From: Alligator mississippiensis
Taxonomy: Eukaryota; Chordata; Crocodylia; Alligatoridae
Reading direction: 5' to 3'
Assembly: GCF_030867095.1 (NCBI RefSeq)
Contig: NC_081824.1
Location: 303,072,956 to 303,136,955 of the forward strand
DNA length: 64,000 bases
Shown here one piece after another: positions 1 through 10,791 of this stretch. The position numbers and the translations under genes are program-made. The notes below the pieces were generated by a model. It saw only the letters and a list, made by a program, of their open reading frames with translations, did not search any database and was not told the origin of the DNA. Within the stretch, counting starts at the first letter, position 1, and every line of letters begins with the position of its first letter.

Positions 1-23
1 TACTTCACTGAACTAAAACTTAT

Positions 24-216
24 GGGCACATCTACACATTTATTAATGTACTTTAGGTAATCTGCATTCAATCTAGTACCTCCATTGTGAGGTACTAGAA
101 AAAGGCTCATTATCTTATTTTAATGCGTATTAGCTAAAGAACACAATTTTTTTGTGATGCTTTAATGCACATTAAAATAGGCTAATGCACATTAAAGCTC
201 ATGTGTAGATGCACCC
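24..216. mobile_element. Short non-autonomous TIR transposon (MITE)
   Basis: The left end GGGCACATCTACACAT is mirrored by the right end ATGTGTAGATGCACCC. Both ends are flanked by TAT (21-23 and 217-219), a possible 3-bp target duplication. The interior is AT-rich with repeated TTAATGCACATTAA-like motifs and no coding potential. The same TIR style recurs at 10569-10791, 13609-14895 and 15023-22715. The superfamily is not assigned. Confidence 0.75.
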
Positions 217-262
217 TATGTTTCTAAGTTTACACTGTCATATGTATTTGACTCTCTGTCAG

Positions 263-349
263 GATCTCATCAATTTGATCGAGGCTGACTACTTTGTAGT
301 ACAGGCCATAAGAGAGCAAGTGCAGGAACAGGGATCCAAGACAATATAG
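263..349 (+). CDS. Candidate terminal coding exon, unrecognised
   Basis: A pyrimidine-rich stretch ending in CTCTCTGTCAG is followed by 28 open codons and a TAG stop. The peptide reads DLINLIEADYFVVQAIRE and then QVQEQGSKTI. The composition (acidic and hydrophobic, then Gln/Glu-rich and charged) looks like a real C-terminus rather than noise. I do not recognise the protein. Possible polyadenylation hexamers AATAAA lie far downstream near 1850 and 1866. It is short enough to be chance. It would be the last exon of a gene lying to the left of the window. Confidence 0.25.
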   Translation, partial: DLINLIEADYFVVQAIREQVQEQGSKTI

Positions 350-2030
350 CTGATGATGACACCAATTACAAATTTCCTCCCAGTGACTGGCTTATCTTAA
401 TTTCATATAGATGAGATGTTGACAACTTTTGGTCTGAATTTCCAAATCAGATGTGGAAACATACCCCAAAGCATTATATTTATCTCTCCCTTAGAGATAT
501 TTTCTATACTAGTACTTTTGCAGATGATAAATCTTATACTGCAGTATATCCTGGCATTCTGGTTTAAGTATATTTTTGTTGTTCTGTTTTAATTTTCAAT
601 GAATATTTAAATGTTCACAAAAGGTGTGTGTGTTTATAAAAGGACACAACACTGCTACATCCATATTAGCTTTATTATGAACATTGTGATGAATTGGTAA
701 TAATTTAGGAAGGCTGCTTTATTAGCTCAGAAGTCCCCATTTCTCTCTCTCTCTCTCTCTCTGTGCTTTCAAAACCTCAATCATAGCTTTTAACATACCA
801 GTGGATCTGATGGATTAGGATTATTTATTAATATATCACCAAAGTATCTATGACCCTTGGCATGGATTTGCCTTTGCAGGGAAAGTTTAGAATTAAAGAT
901 GGGTACAGTACTGAATTACAGCTGTGTGCTTTTAAAAAGGCTAGTATCCACCTTTGGTGAGAAGTCAATGGAAACAAACCATATTCATGTGAACGGCAAG
1001 CTCATTCACAAAAAAGTAGCTGAACTCAAAAGAGTGCATCTGAAGTTTGTGATAAATGTTTCATATATCTGTAAACATGATGCTGGAGCAGGGAGGTAGC
1101 AGGGGGATACAGATACAGTAGTTTAATTGCCAGGTCAAGCTAGGAAAGTAATGGGGAGGAGGGGAGGATCCTGAGCTTCTTTAGACCAGAAAACAGAATG
1201 GTAGTGAACTGGTATTGGGAGCTTTCTTCCTTAGTTAAATGTGCAAGACCTTCATTATCAGAATACTACAGCAACAATGGTGAATTCCTAGTAACTATGC
1301 AAACAGCTGAAGAAATAATTAATACTGGTGTGTGTTGAGGGACACAACCCCATTTCCAGCAATACAGAGCTTCAGGTAATCAACATTCAATTGTGGTTAT
1401 TTACGAGAATAGAACAAAAAGTTTAGTCATTAGCCAAGATGCATCTTGCTATCTCTCTCTTTACTTAAAACAAACAATTATGATATCTGTGTATTCAATT
1501 TAATTTCTAAAAAAGTCAGTGCAGTATAGATAGAGTCATCAATCCCTGAATAGGCAATGTGCATCAGACAAGCTAAACCTCATTTTGACAGCAGGTATGT
1601 TAGCAAGTCAATAGCAGGTTGCTGCCTAGTTTGAAAAGAACATTTTGAATGCTGTCAGTTATGCCAGATACTGCAGCACAAAGGAGCATTTCATTTCAGT
1701 TTGTCCCAAAGAGTATAACATTGAGCAATGCAAGTCAAGGCAAAATGTAATACTGAATGTTTAAATGTTTACACTGATCTTTTCAGAAAATGATGTGGGC
1801 ATGTTCCTTTTCCAGATTACCTATTTAACTGTAATTGGATAGTCTGTAAATAAATGTTTCTGTAAATAAAGCCAGGATATGTGTGAAACAAAAATGGATA
1901 AGTAGGAAACTTGTAGTCCTGGAAGTAACAGCACCTGACAATTCTAGGGTAGGGTAGCACTTAAACTAGGGAAAGGCAGTTAGACTTGCTTATACAGCAT
2001 AATATTCATTGACTGCACTTGATGTACTTT
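350..2030. other. AT-rich non-coding stretch
   Basis: No convincing exon, RNA gene or transposon was seen. It contains a (CT)n run at 742-762 and two close AATAAA hexamers near 1850 and 1866. Short ORFs here have no coding character. Confidence 0.5.
742..762. repeat. (CT)n microsatellite
   Basis: About ten uninterrupted CT dinucleotides. Confidence 0.95.
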
Positions 2031-2264
2031 TCACTGCTTCGCCAGTACCAGTGAAGGACTGTTAGTCATGGACTCTCCCATAAATTCATTTCTCTTGCTC
2101 TTTTGTAGGTGAACCATCCCGGATGTGTTCACCCTGAATTTCTTAAGCACCCTGGCATGCTGGGGTTGGTAGACTGTGCTGTAGTCCTCAAAGTGAGTAC
2201 AGGGACGAAATTTCTTGATGTTGAATTTGAAATTTCTTTCCATCTCTAGTAGTACGTAGACAAT
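2031..2264 (-). CDS. Candidate exon on the minus strand, overlapping the plus-strand candidate
   Basis: Read on the minus strand, an AG at 2265-2266 (TTAACAAAAAGACAG) precedes an open frame that runs to a TGA at 2031. It includes MERNFKFNIKKFRPCTHFED and a basic segment LKKFRVNTSG. The composition is protein-like and the frame is long for this AT-rich DNA. It overlaps the plus-strand candidate exon at 2109-2192, and at most one is likely to be real. No family was recognised. Confidence 0.18.
   Translation of the reverse strand: MVYVLLEMERNFKFNIKKFRPCTHFEDYSTVYQPQHARVLKKFRVNTSGMVHLQKSKRNEFMGESMTNSPSLVLAKQ
2109..2192 (+). CDS. Candidate 84-bp internal exon, unrecognised
   Basis: A long pyrimidine tract ending TTTCTCTTGCTCTTTTGTAG precedes the segment, and a consensus donor GTGAGT follows at 2193-2198. 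The 84 bp are a multiple of three and only one frame is open, reading VNHPGCVHPEFLKHPGMLGL then VDCAVVLK. Both borders are textbook quality, which is the main support. The family is unknown. The opposite strand is also open here. Confidence 0.3.
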
Positions 2265-2540
2265 CTGTCTTTTTGTTAAGATTAAGGTAATAGAAATAGT
2301 ATAATACAAATGTGAAGAAATCTCACAGAGAAACTCTAACAGGTTCAGGTTTGTTTGGTTACAAAACAGAAAAAGGGATGTAGTTTATCAAAACTCATGA
2401 CATTTATTCTGACCAAAATTGTGATGGTTTATGTAATCTGGAAACAGTGCTAAATACTGAACTGATGGGGTGTGAACCTATGGACTATAAACCTGGAGAA
2501 AAGCATCACATGAAACTGCTATAACTTATTAGCAGCTGTG

Positions 2541-2822
2541 TCATGAGCGGGATCCTGGTTTTCTCTGTTAAAAAAATCTCCAATTTTTGGATTAAAAAAA
2601 TAACCCATAATCTACTTTTTTCTGTGATTATAATGAAACACCAGTATATATATAAATGAAATGCCACACACACACACACACACACACGTATGTGTGTGTG
2701 TGTGTGTGTGTGTGGCATTTCATTTTAATCACAGAAAATATGTGGATTTTGGGTTACTTTTTTTAAATCTGAAAATTGGGGATTTTTTTTTTATCAGAGA
2801 AAACCAGTATCCCTGGTTATGA
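2541..2822. repeat. 282-bp long inverted repeat (fold-back) with (CA)n/(TG)n tip
   Basis: Left arm 2541-2687 and right arm 2692-2822 are imperfect reverse complements. Matching blocks include TCAT plus GGGAT plus CTGGTTTTCTCTG at the outer ends, TTCTGTGATT in the middle, and ATGAAATGCC against GGCATTTCAT next to the tip. The tip is (CA)n at 2664-2687 running directly into (TG)n to 2714. The left arm carries a small AT-rich extra segment (CACCAGTATATATATA). It is probably a MITE-like fold-back or a local inverted duplication. Confidence 0.85.
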
Positions 2823-4625
2823 GGGAGCATTGTAGATTTACTCTGGGTCTTCTCCATAGTGGCCACAACAACTATAGGAACAAAATGGTCACTGCACTAT
2901 GATGAAATTCTAAGAGATTTAAAGATACAGAATTCTCCATCTGAATTCTTTAGTGGAGGTTACAAGTGTGAGCTGTATCTGAGCTTCCTGCCTTGTGTTC
3001 ATCTTAAATGGAAATAATATGAGTCACCTGAGAGTATGATTGGATCTCTTCTGCAGCATACAGTAACAGATCCCTAGTCCTCTGCTCTGCGCTGGAGCTC
3101 AAAGCTGTGTGCCACTACATTCTTTGAATTCTTCCCCACTGAGTGCTGCATGTTCCAAAGCATTTCTCTATCTCTTGAGCTGAACTGGTAGCTAGCTGAT
3201 TCTATTTTTCTCCTGTGTCTTTTTATTCAAAATATAATAATAAAATATTCTTTGTTGCCTACTGGCAATTATTTGCTGTTTCAAGACAGGCTTTGTAAAG
3301 TCACGATGTCACTGGGGAGTCACAGGTAGAACAGCCTCAGAAGAGTTGCTGACCTGATTGCAGAGTATTACATTATCAAAATGAGTCTTACTTTTTTCCC
3401 CTCTTTCTTGTTCAGCTGACCAGCAGGGTTTTTGGACTTGTTCGATCACTGTATGTTTTGAAGACAGATTCAGGCACTGCTGTATTATTCACCAGCCTGA
3501 AAAGCATTTTCATGTGTAGGGTGCATGTGTGGGGGTGTGTACACAGCACAAGATGCCATTCTAATACCAGTTCCTCTGAATCTCTTCCAGTGTTAGAGGT
3601 CAAATTAGTCCCTGTCATAGAAAAATGTGGTTTCTAGTTTCCCATTACCTAATTTTTCCTTGAGTTTTCAGGGGGAAAAATTGATGGACACATTAAGTAT
3701 GATAGAGGAGATTGTTGCTGTTAAGTTACCATAGGAGATTTACTGAGGTTTGAAGGCATTATTATAGGCTCTACTCTTTTTCTCTGTCCTTCATTTAGAG
3801 TAAATATTATTGCAGTATTCATGGTTGTTTTACTAACTTATACTAGTCCATGCCTGAGATTTAGATAACGTTAGTTCGTGCATACACAGTTATCTTTAAT
3901 ATAAAATGAGCATGATGAGCTCTAAATGGCTGTTTCATTACTTTTAATCTATTTGAGTTAAGCAATTGCATGTGACAGGCAATGCCTTTCTCAAACATTA
4001 TGGCATGCCATGGATTATGCTATAAGGCTTCAGGCTAGAGGCCAAGGGATTTCAAGCCACTTAAGATATTCAGTCATCCCCATCACATGCACTGACTGTC
4101 ACATCTTACAGATATTACAAAATGAAATTGAGGAAAATAAGAGAAACACTCAAGACCTTTGGAAAGGCAGTTCTAGTTGTGTGCACACTCAGAATTTGCA
4201 GTCTGTTTCATAACACTTTCTCATAAAATTGGCTGAAAGGGAGCAAAAAGCAATCTAAATTGTTAATGAAAGTAAAAGAGATTCACTGGTCAGAACTCAT
4301 TAGCTGCCACATATCTAGCACTGCAGATCAATGCCAAACTAATTAACTGAAAATAATCAAAAAGGACTGGTGGCTTGAGGACCAGTCTCCTGCACTTAAA
4401 GTATATCTATTGCTGAGAGTGAAGTAAATCTTAGGAAAAAAAAGTAGTTTAGGAAAGAAAATAGTAGTTTATAAAATAGAGGATCCCAAAAGGCAGTATT
4501 TCTGGAGAGATATGTTAATGTGTGGGTGTCTACGGAGCCCTTTCTGGTAGCACCAGGGATAGCTAGGCAGCTACATTGCTGGCTTTCCTTCCTTATGTAG
4601 GTCCAGTTGGGATACTTGAAAACAC
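2823..4625. other. Non-coding stretch
   Basis: Unique-looking AT-rich DNA. Short ORFs (3412-3618 minus, 4010-4213 plus) show no recognisable domain. A segment at 4100-4135 (CTTACAGATATTACAAAATG) faintly resembles the core of a MIR-type SINE, but not enough to call. Confidence 0.45.
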
Positions 4626-4859
4626 TTAGGCATTCAAACTGCCATCAATTACCAAAACTCCATAAAAGGAGCTGACTCCTCTATGTCCCTTAAATGCAGA
4701 GCTTCCAGAAAGAGTTGCATGATGGTCTCCTTCTGTGTTGTTGTGGGGTCGAACAACAGCCATTGGAGCAGTTTCTTCTGGACATGTCATCTCTATGGGT
4801 ACCCATCTAGGAGCTACTATCAGTATAACTGCCACCACTGAAAAATATAGAGGAGCCAT
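4626..4859 (-). CDS. Small ORF with signal-peptide-like start, unrecognised
   Basis: The ATG at 4857-4859 has a favourable context (AGCATGG) and opens 77 codons ending at 4626. Residues 1-16 (MAPLYFSVVAVILIVA) look like a secretion signal or membrane anchor. The following part has one Cys, an Asn glycosylation motif in RPHNNTEG, and a His/Ser/Gly-rich tail. A GTAATT inside GGAGTTTTGGTAATTG could act as a donor. No known family was recognised, and hydrophobic N-termini occur by chance. Confidence 0.2.
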   Translation of the reverse strand: MAPLYFSVVAVILIVAPRWVPIEMTCPEETAPMAVVRPHNNTEGDHHATLSGSSAFKGHRGVSSFYGVLVIDGSLNA

Positions 4860-4899
4860 GCTAATGAACAACTTCAGGTGAAGTCTGGTAGGAAGAAAC

Positions 4900-5570
4900 T
4901 AGGGGTATGCAGTGGAAGCTGAAGAAGAGGGAAAGGAAGGAGAAAGACAGAGCAGCACAGTGGATGGGACAAAGGAAGACAGAGTGAACTGTAGACCCTG
5001 CATAGGGAGGATGCAAGAAACTGAAACAAGAACTCTAGATAGTGTAGAGGAAATAAAGACAAGAGGGAGATTGGAACTGGGACCCTGAAGGAAACAGAAT
5101 GAGTAAAGAAGTAAGTCTGAAATGACCAGAGCTCTGAAAAGAAGTGGTGATAATAGGATGTCAAGGAATCTGAAGTGGGTAATGAAATGGGCAAGAAGAT
5201 ATCTGAGTTTCTGGGGTAGGATGAGTACTTATGATTCCCTTTTGACTGAGGGAAATCAGAGTGTGAGGGCTGGTGGCTGATTTTGATAATGGAACAAGAA
5301 TTCATCTTTAGGTGAAGAAAATTGGCCAAGAGTTCACTGAAGATAAAATTATGTCTGTGGTTGGGGGTAACGGGGCAAGTTATTTTGAATATAGAAGAGA
5401 GGGGACTTGCTTTTAAATACAGGGAAAACTGAAAATGTGGGTGAGGGGTAACTGATTTTGGCAGCGAAATTGATTTAGAGGAATTGATTTTGAGTATGTG
5501 GGATTTAGGGCAAGACTACAGTCATTGTGGGAAGAAAAAGATTTGATTTGTTGAAAAGAAGAGGGTACTA
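4900..5570. repeat. Purine-rich (GA-skewed) tract
   Basis: The plus strand is strongly enriched in A and G (for example GAAGAAGAGGGAAAGGAAGG at 4920). This explains the Pro/Ser/Leu-rich minus-strand reading frame at 4874-5329, which is not a gene. Segments could form triplex-type structures. Confidence 0.6.
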
Positions 5571-7123
5571 ATTTAGAGGAAACAGACTTGCAGTTGTGTG
5601 GATGTGTGAGACTTTTCCATGCAAGCAGTGATAGTGGATGTCAGGAGCTGATATGTAATAACCAGTCCAAGAGTGATTTGGAAGTTGGGAGGGAAGCAAA
5701 CCATGAGATGACCCTACTTCTAAGTGATGTGGGCTCCCTTTTGAACATGTTTATGAGTACCTGGTTTAAAAAATAGTCTTCAAACGGGCACTTGGGGGCA
5801 GTAATCCCTTGCCTGTATGTAGGCAGGAACCATACTGGACAGTCTGTCTGTAAAGCACCTAACATAGTGTGATGGCTCCCCTAAATAATTATGAAGCAAG
5901 TAAGAACCAAATCAGGACTCTGTAAAGACATCAGAGCTGTTAGCTTTAGGGTCATCTTTTGGGCATTGTGTTTAAAATGGTGTTATTGAACCAGATCCTG
6001 AGGTTGCCGTTCAGTTTTAACTCATTCCTTACTTCTGAGACAAAACTACCAGCCCCAGGTTGTGGCCACAAGAAAGTACTGGGTATGATTTTCAGGATTT
6101 GACCATTACGTATATAGTTATATTGTGCCACAGGTTTACATGGTGCTTTTTAGAAGCAGGAGGGAAGTCTGATCTGCGATAATCCTTAGCATTTTATATA
6201 AGGCTCTGGATTCAAATAAGCCCAGAATTTTGCACACCGTCGTATTTGGTTCTGTGCTTAACATCTGTCTTCAGTTCCATGAGGTATTGAAGCCTGTCCT
6301 TTTAAAATCACCCAGTGTCACTTTGTTGAGCTGTTACATGCGTTTCTCAGCAGGAAATGCCAAGGACAAGGTAGTGACATCTCTTGCCTCTCAAGTGTCA
6401 TGGGAGCTTTTCATAAAATAAACACTAGTATCCTCATTTGCAAATAGTAGATAGTAAGTTTGGGGGCAGCTTGTAGGCCTTGGAATCTACTTGTGGAGAA
6501 GAAAGAGGAGCAGAATATACATGCATGCCCCAGACAATCAGCAGGAAACCTGAAAAGTGAATGTAGCCTCAGGCTGCTCCACCCTCTGCTCTGGGAAATC
6601 CTCTTTGAATAGGCTCCAGGGCAGTAGCAGGCAGAGGACCAACAGTCACGTTGTCAGGAAAGCCAGGAAGAAAGCTGGGGGTAGAATTTTTTTATACTGC
6701 CTGCCAGCATTATATTAGTATTAGAGTAATGTTATAGCCATGATGGTCAAGGGATTATATGAGAGGCAACTGTTTTTTAGGGTGACATTTTTTATTGGAT
6801 CAACTGCATAGCTGGGATAGACTTAGATAAACTTTTGAATAAAAGACATACTTCACCAGGTCTGAGCCATAAAAGCATAGCCATACTGGCTTTTACTGTT
6901 AAGGTTGTTGAAGAATGTCTTGCATTTGAAAACTTGTTAAACGATTCCAGCTATGCAGTTGGTCCAAAAACAAATATCAGCATAAGAAATCTTTGCCCAT
7001 TATAATAGAAGGAATATGCATAAGCAATTTTATGAAAGTAGTGAAAAATCACAATATAGGTTTTAACCTAATACATTTATACCTTATTCAAAAGCACAAC
7101 AAAACAAAGAGAGTTGAGACCTA
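5571..7123. other. Non-coding stretch
   Basis: No gene or clear repeat. The short overlapping ORFs around 5588-5865 lie on both strands and have no domain features. Confidence 0.45.
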
Positions 7124-7384
7124 AACCTTGTGCGGGCCGGGGGCGAGCCAGGCCCATCTGTGCACACGCGGGCTGTGACCAGCAGCCCGGGCACGCGGGG
7201 CCGGAAAGGACTGTGCGGCAGCAAGTCACGCACAGGCTAGAATTAGTCACAGAGGCGTAATGGTTGATTTAAACATTATTTACTTACACCCAAGATGGTC
7301 ACGGTGTAGGCTGGACAGTTTCCAGGTGCAGCTCCGCTTAAATCCTCATTGGAGGACTATGACAAACTCGGTTCTGTTGCCCCG

Positions 7385-7495
7385 GAGTTGTTAAAGCTCC
7401 GCGGGTTCGGCAATCTCTCTCCCACAGAGTTGTCGAAGCTCCGTGGGTTCGGTTCAGTTCTCTGGCCCCGGAGTTGTTGAAGCTCCGTGGGTTCA
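7385..7495 (-). repeat. Three tandem 25-bp units inside the LTR
   Basis: Units at 7385-7409, 7427-7451 and 7471-7495 share GAGTTGT followed by GAAGCTCC and GGGTTC, spaced 42-44 bp. They lie downstream of the TATA box in LTR orientation, so in the R/U5 part. Confidence 0.9.
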
Positions 7496-7697
7496 TATCT
7501 TTAATATGCTGGCAGGGATACGTCTAGGAATTTGTCGGTGACGGGGAGAGGCTAGAGGCTGATCAGACCTCTGTTGCCTGCTTGAAATGCGTTGGGTCCG
7601 TAAGGATCCGCAGCGCTTAGAGATCTTCACACAGGGTGAAGTCTCCTCCTCCTGATGCTCGTGGAGTCCTCCAACTTGGGCGGAAACCACTCAAGCT

Positions 7698-7704
7698 CTT
7701 TATA
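7698..7704 (-). promoter_or_regulatory. LTR TATA box
   Basis: The minus strand reads TATAAAG, with ATTGG (an inverted CCAAT box) about 15 bp upstream and a CACGTG E-box next to it near 7731-7736. This is a normal retroelement promoter layout. Confidence 0.65.
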
Positions 7705-7795
7705 CGGCTAGCAAGCCAATCACTAGCCACCACGTGTGTATGTATTAGAATCGGCCAATAATGTGGCACGAATTATAATACGAATGGCGGGAACT

Positions 7796-7920
7796 CTTTG
7801 CAACGAGCATTTCTCCTCTGCAGCAGAGAAATGCACCCTGCAAAGAAAGCTACAAATTGGCGGGAAATTCTTCATTGCACCGGGGTTCTCTTCTGCAGCA
7901 GAGAACTCCACCGTGCAAGG
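7796..7920 (-). repeat. Two diverged copies of a hairpin repeat in the LTR U3
   Basis: Copy 1 (7796-7845) has an outer stem CTTTGCA/TGCAAAG and an inner stem GCATTTCTC/GAGAAATGC around CTCTGCAGCA. Copy 2 (7873-7920) keeps both stems with different bases: CATTGCA/TGCAAGG and GGGGTTCTC/GAGAACTCC. Pairing is kept although the arm sequences differ. Confidence 0.85.
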
Positions 7921-8004
7921 AAGCTGCAATTTAGCGGGAACATAATTTAGCAGAGCCGAAGCGCACACAAACAAAAAATCACAACTTTGGGTTGTGACAA
8001 ACCT

Positions 8005-10568
8005 ATATACTTTTAAATCAGGCTGAAGGTGTGAAAGCAATTGCATGGAATTAAGCACAGAATCTTACAATGTTTGGCTCCATATAAAATAAAGAGCCTC
8101 TTCATAACGTTGCAATTAAAATATTTATCTGAGCTTTACCAACACAAATGAATTGGGAAGAAAATCGAAACCCTTGTACACCATCATTTGGTTCTTTTCA
8201 TTCGGTGTTGCATGCTCCTAACTGCATGACAAAATCACTACATAAACCAAAGCAGAGCAATGGAAGCAGAAGTTAGAGTACAACGTGTTGAGATTATGAA
8301 GTGGATGCTTCATCAGCATCTTCCAAGATCTGTCTCTTTTGTAATTACATAAGAAAGAGTTAATGAAGCCTGTTAATACAGAACAAAAAATCAACATTTT
8401 TTTGGTCAGGTTGTGTTACATCTGCCATATTTTATGTACAAATCATGCCTAAAGATTTTATGCATAATTAATTTTTAATACGTTCCAATTACTAGCTCTC
8501 AAGGCATGTTAACCAAGCTATGGACCATATAGAGTATTACAGGATATAATATATAGACAGAATCATATAGAGCCAGGCATTCTGCTGGTGTCTTTTTGAA
8601 GAGTTTACTTTATAAGCATCTTTATTTTTTTGTTTCCAAACAGAAGACTAATGTTGGAGCAGTTCATGGTGTGTAGTCCCAGCCAAGTCAATGGAAATAA
8701 ATGTGTGAATAAAGTCTGTTCCCATGAGTAAGGGTTCCAAGGGCTGGTCCAAGTTCAGTAGTATTCTGATAGTTTTTATTATTAGATGTAAATTACTAGC
8801 TCCAGAACTACTAAGCAGTAATAACAGGCCTGGTCAAATTCCACTGAGTTCACTGAACATTGTATGAAGTTGAAAAAGCAATTGATTTATTTGCTTTGAT
8901 AACTCTCTGTACATGTTTTTTTATTGATATTCTTTAAAAAAAATAAAAATCTGAATGAGCGGAATGCATAGTACTTATTTCTGCCAGGTCAGCACGCATC
9001 TCAGAGCAGAGCTGCTGATGTCAATGGTACTGTAACTGTGCTAGAAACAGTTTGGCCCAGAGGGAAAGAACCAAAAAGACATTGGGAGAGCACAAGGAAG
9101 GCTGTCAGCTTTCAGAATCATTCTTTACTGCTTTGTAATGAAGATGAGGGGAGTAAGAGAAAGGAGATTCCAAAGCAGTTTTCTTCTGTTGATGACAGGA
9201 AAATACATATAATTAATAATGCATTGCGCATAATTAATAATCTGCAATACTCCCCTATAAGCACTGTAGCGGAGATCTGGGATTCTTCAGAGGATTGTTC
9301 TGCATTGTCCTGAGCTGGTCATTTACTCTTCTGAATTGTGTAATTAACTTTTCTGAATTAATGCTGATATCTGTTCTTTTAGTTCTTATCAAACTCCTTT
9401 GAAAAGAATAATAAACAAAGTGGGATTAGCATTCATAAAAGGGCCAAGCATATTATGCCTGCTGGTCTTTGAGCTTTCTAATAATGTTCTATAGTCATTG
9501 ACTTCTATATTCACTGTTACAAAAGCTATTAAAATGAAATTGCCTTCTTCAGTGATGAAGAAGGTAGCAGTGTTAGTGCTAAAGGACAATACTTCTGTTT
9601 TCAGAGTGAACTTTTATAAATGTGTTACCACATCAATGAAATTAAATAAGCATATTGTGATCAGTGACATGAAGGGCATTTTCCAGACAGTGGCCTTCTT
9701 CCTTTAAGAGACCTACACAGTAAAAATACAAATGCAATTATCTTTTCCAGAGAGAGAGATATTATATAACACTTGTCTATCTCTACCTCTGGATGGTGTT
9801 GCTGAAGAAGCAGCTTTATAACACTTCTGCATCCCAAAGGGGTGTTGGGGACTGAACTTTGACTTGTTTGTAAAGCACACATGAGATCCCTGATGAAAGG
9901 TTCTACAGGGGTGCAAATTACAAAGTATGAAGAGCCTTCTCCAGCCTTTCACCCCTCCCCCCCCCCACCTCCCCTCCCACTGGCTTGAGTTATCCAGAAG
10001 ATAAAGGAGTTTTTCTGAATTTAGTATATCCAATTTCAGGCTAGGTTTTGTCTATCACAAAATGTGGGGATTTGATCCCTTATGACACAAGGGTTTTGTT
10101 GACTTGAAGACAGCCTTGAGAAACAGAGCACTTGCTGTTTTGTATATGAATGTTTCATGCCTGGATAGGGAAGGAATGATAAAACTGCCACAAGGTTGAG
10201 TGTTACACACTGGATGAAAAGTATGAGAGAGGTTTTATTATTATTGTTCTTCAAAAGCTCTCTGTAGGGCAGCCTCACTAGGCATGATATATTCAAGTAA
10301 TCCAGAAATAAGAGCTGTGCTGTTTAATAGATGAGATAAGGCTACAGACCAGGAAGTTATTAAAATGAGACAATACACTCTTTACCTGAGATGGCCACTG
10401 TTCAACTACTACAAGCTGAAGGATGTATGTTCTGTCAGCCCAGCACAGACCCTGGATTCACAGAGGATGGGTACATGGAACAGAACCAGGTCAGGATGAA
10501 AGCTGTGGGGGAAGGACATAGCTCTCTTCAAACATAAGGAATATTCAGACAAGCAGTTAGGAGATATT
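8005..10568. other. Non-coding stretch
   Basis: No gene was recognised. It includes a C-rich run near 9951-9980. Around 8670-8750 a weak match to the old reptile MITE motif is visible (AAGTCAATGGAAATA, then GGGTTCCAAGGGCTGGTCC). The short ORFs between 9038 and 10606 lie on both strands without domains. Confidence 0.4.
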
Positions 10569-10791
10569 GGGTACATGTTCATTAATGTGCAGTAGTCATT
10601 GTGCATTTAGTTTAGTACTTGCTTGATGAAGTACTAACTAAATGCGCAATAACTACAGTTACTGTGCAGTAGTGCTGGTGCACAGTAGCCTAATAATATT
10701 GCGCAGTAGTGTACTAGCACGGTTTTTACCCAGCACGCTACTGCAGTGTTATTAGGCTACTGTGCATTAAGCATCTCCTGTAGATGTACCC
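10569..10791. mobile_element. TIR transposon (MITE) with internal palindromes
   Basis: The left end GGGTACATGTTCATTAATG is mirrored at the right end by TGTAGATGTACCC. The flanks are ATT and ACT, a 2/3 match. The interior repeats TGTGCAGTAG and TACTAACTAAATGCGCA in both orientations, giving several nested stems. It is related to the element at 24-216. Confidence 0.7.

Larger units (their letters stand above)
7129..7999 (-). mobile_element. Solo LTR of an LTR retroelement (minus orientation)
   Basis: The 871-bp block begins TGTGCGGGCC and ends GTTGTGACA, so it has the TG...CA ends of an LTR. It is bordered on both sides by AACCT (7124-7128 and 8000-8004), a perfect 5-bp target duplication. Read on the minus strand it starts TGTCACAACC. 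On that strand it has two hairpin repeats, then a TATA box (7698-7704) with an ATTGG box just upstream of it (about 7715-7719), then a tandem triplet. It is GC- and CpG-rich against an AT-rich background. No internal retroviral genes flank it, so it is a recombination relic. A 5-bp duplication suits an endogenous retrovirus or Gypsy-type element. Confidence 0.88.

Noticed and set aside
4874..5329. 151-codon minus ORF rich in Ser, Pro and Leu
   Set aside because: Explained by the purine skew of the plus strand; no start context or domain.
7736..7945. ORFs on both strands over the LTR hairpins
   Set aside because: They follow from the inverted-repeat structure; no retroviral protein is encoded in an LTR here.
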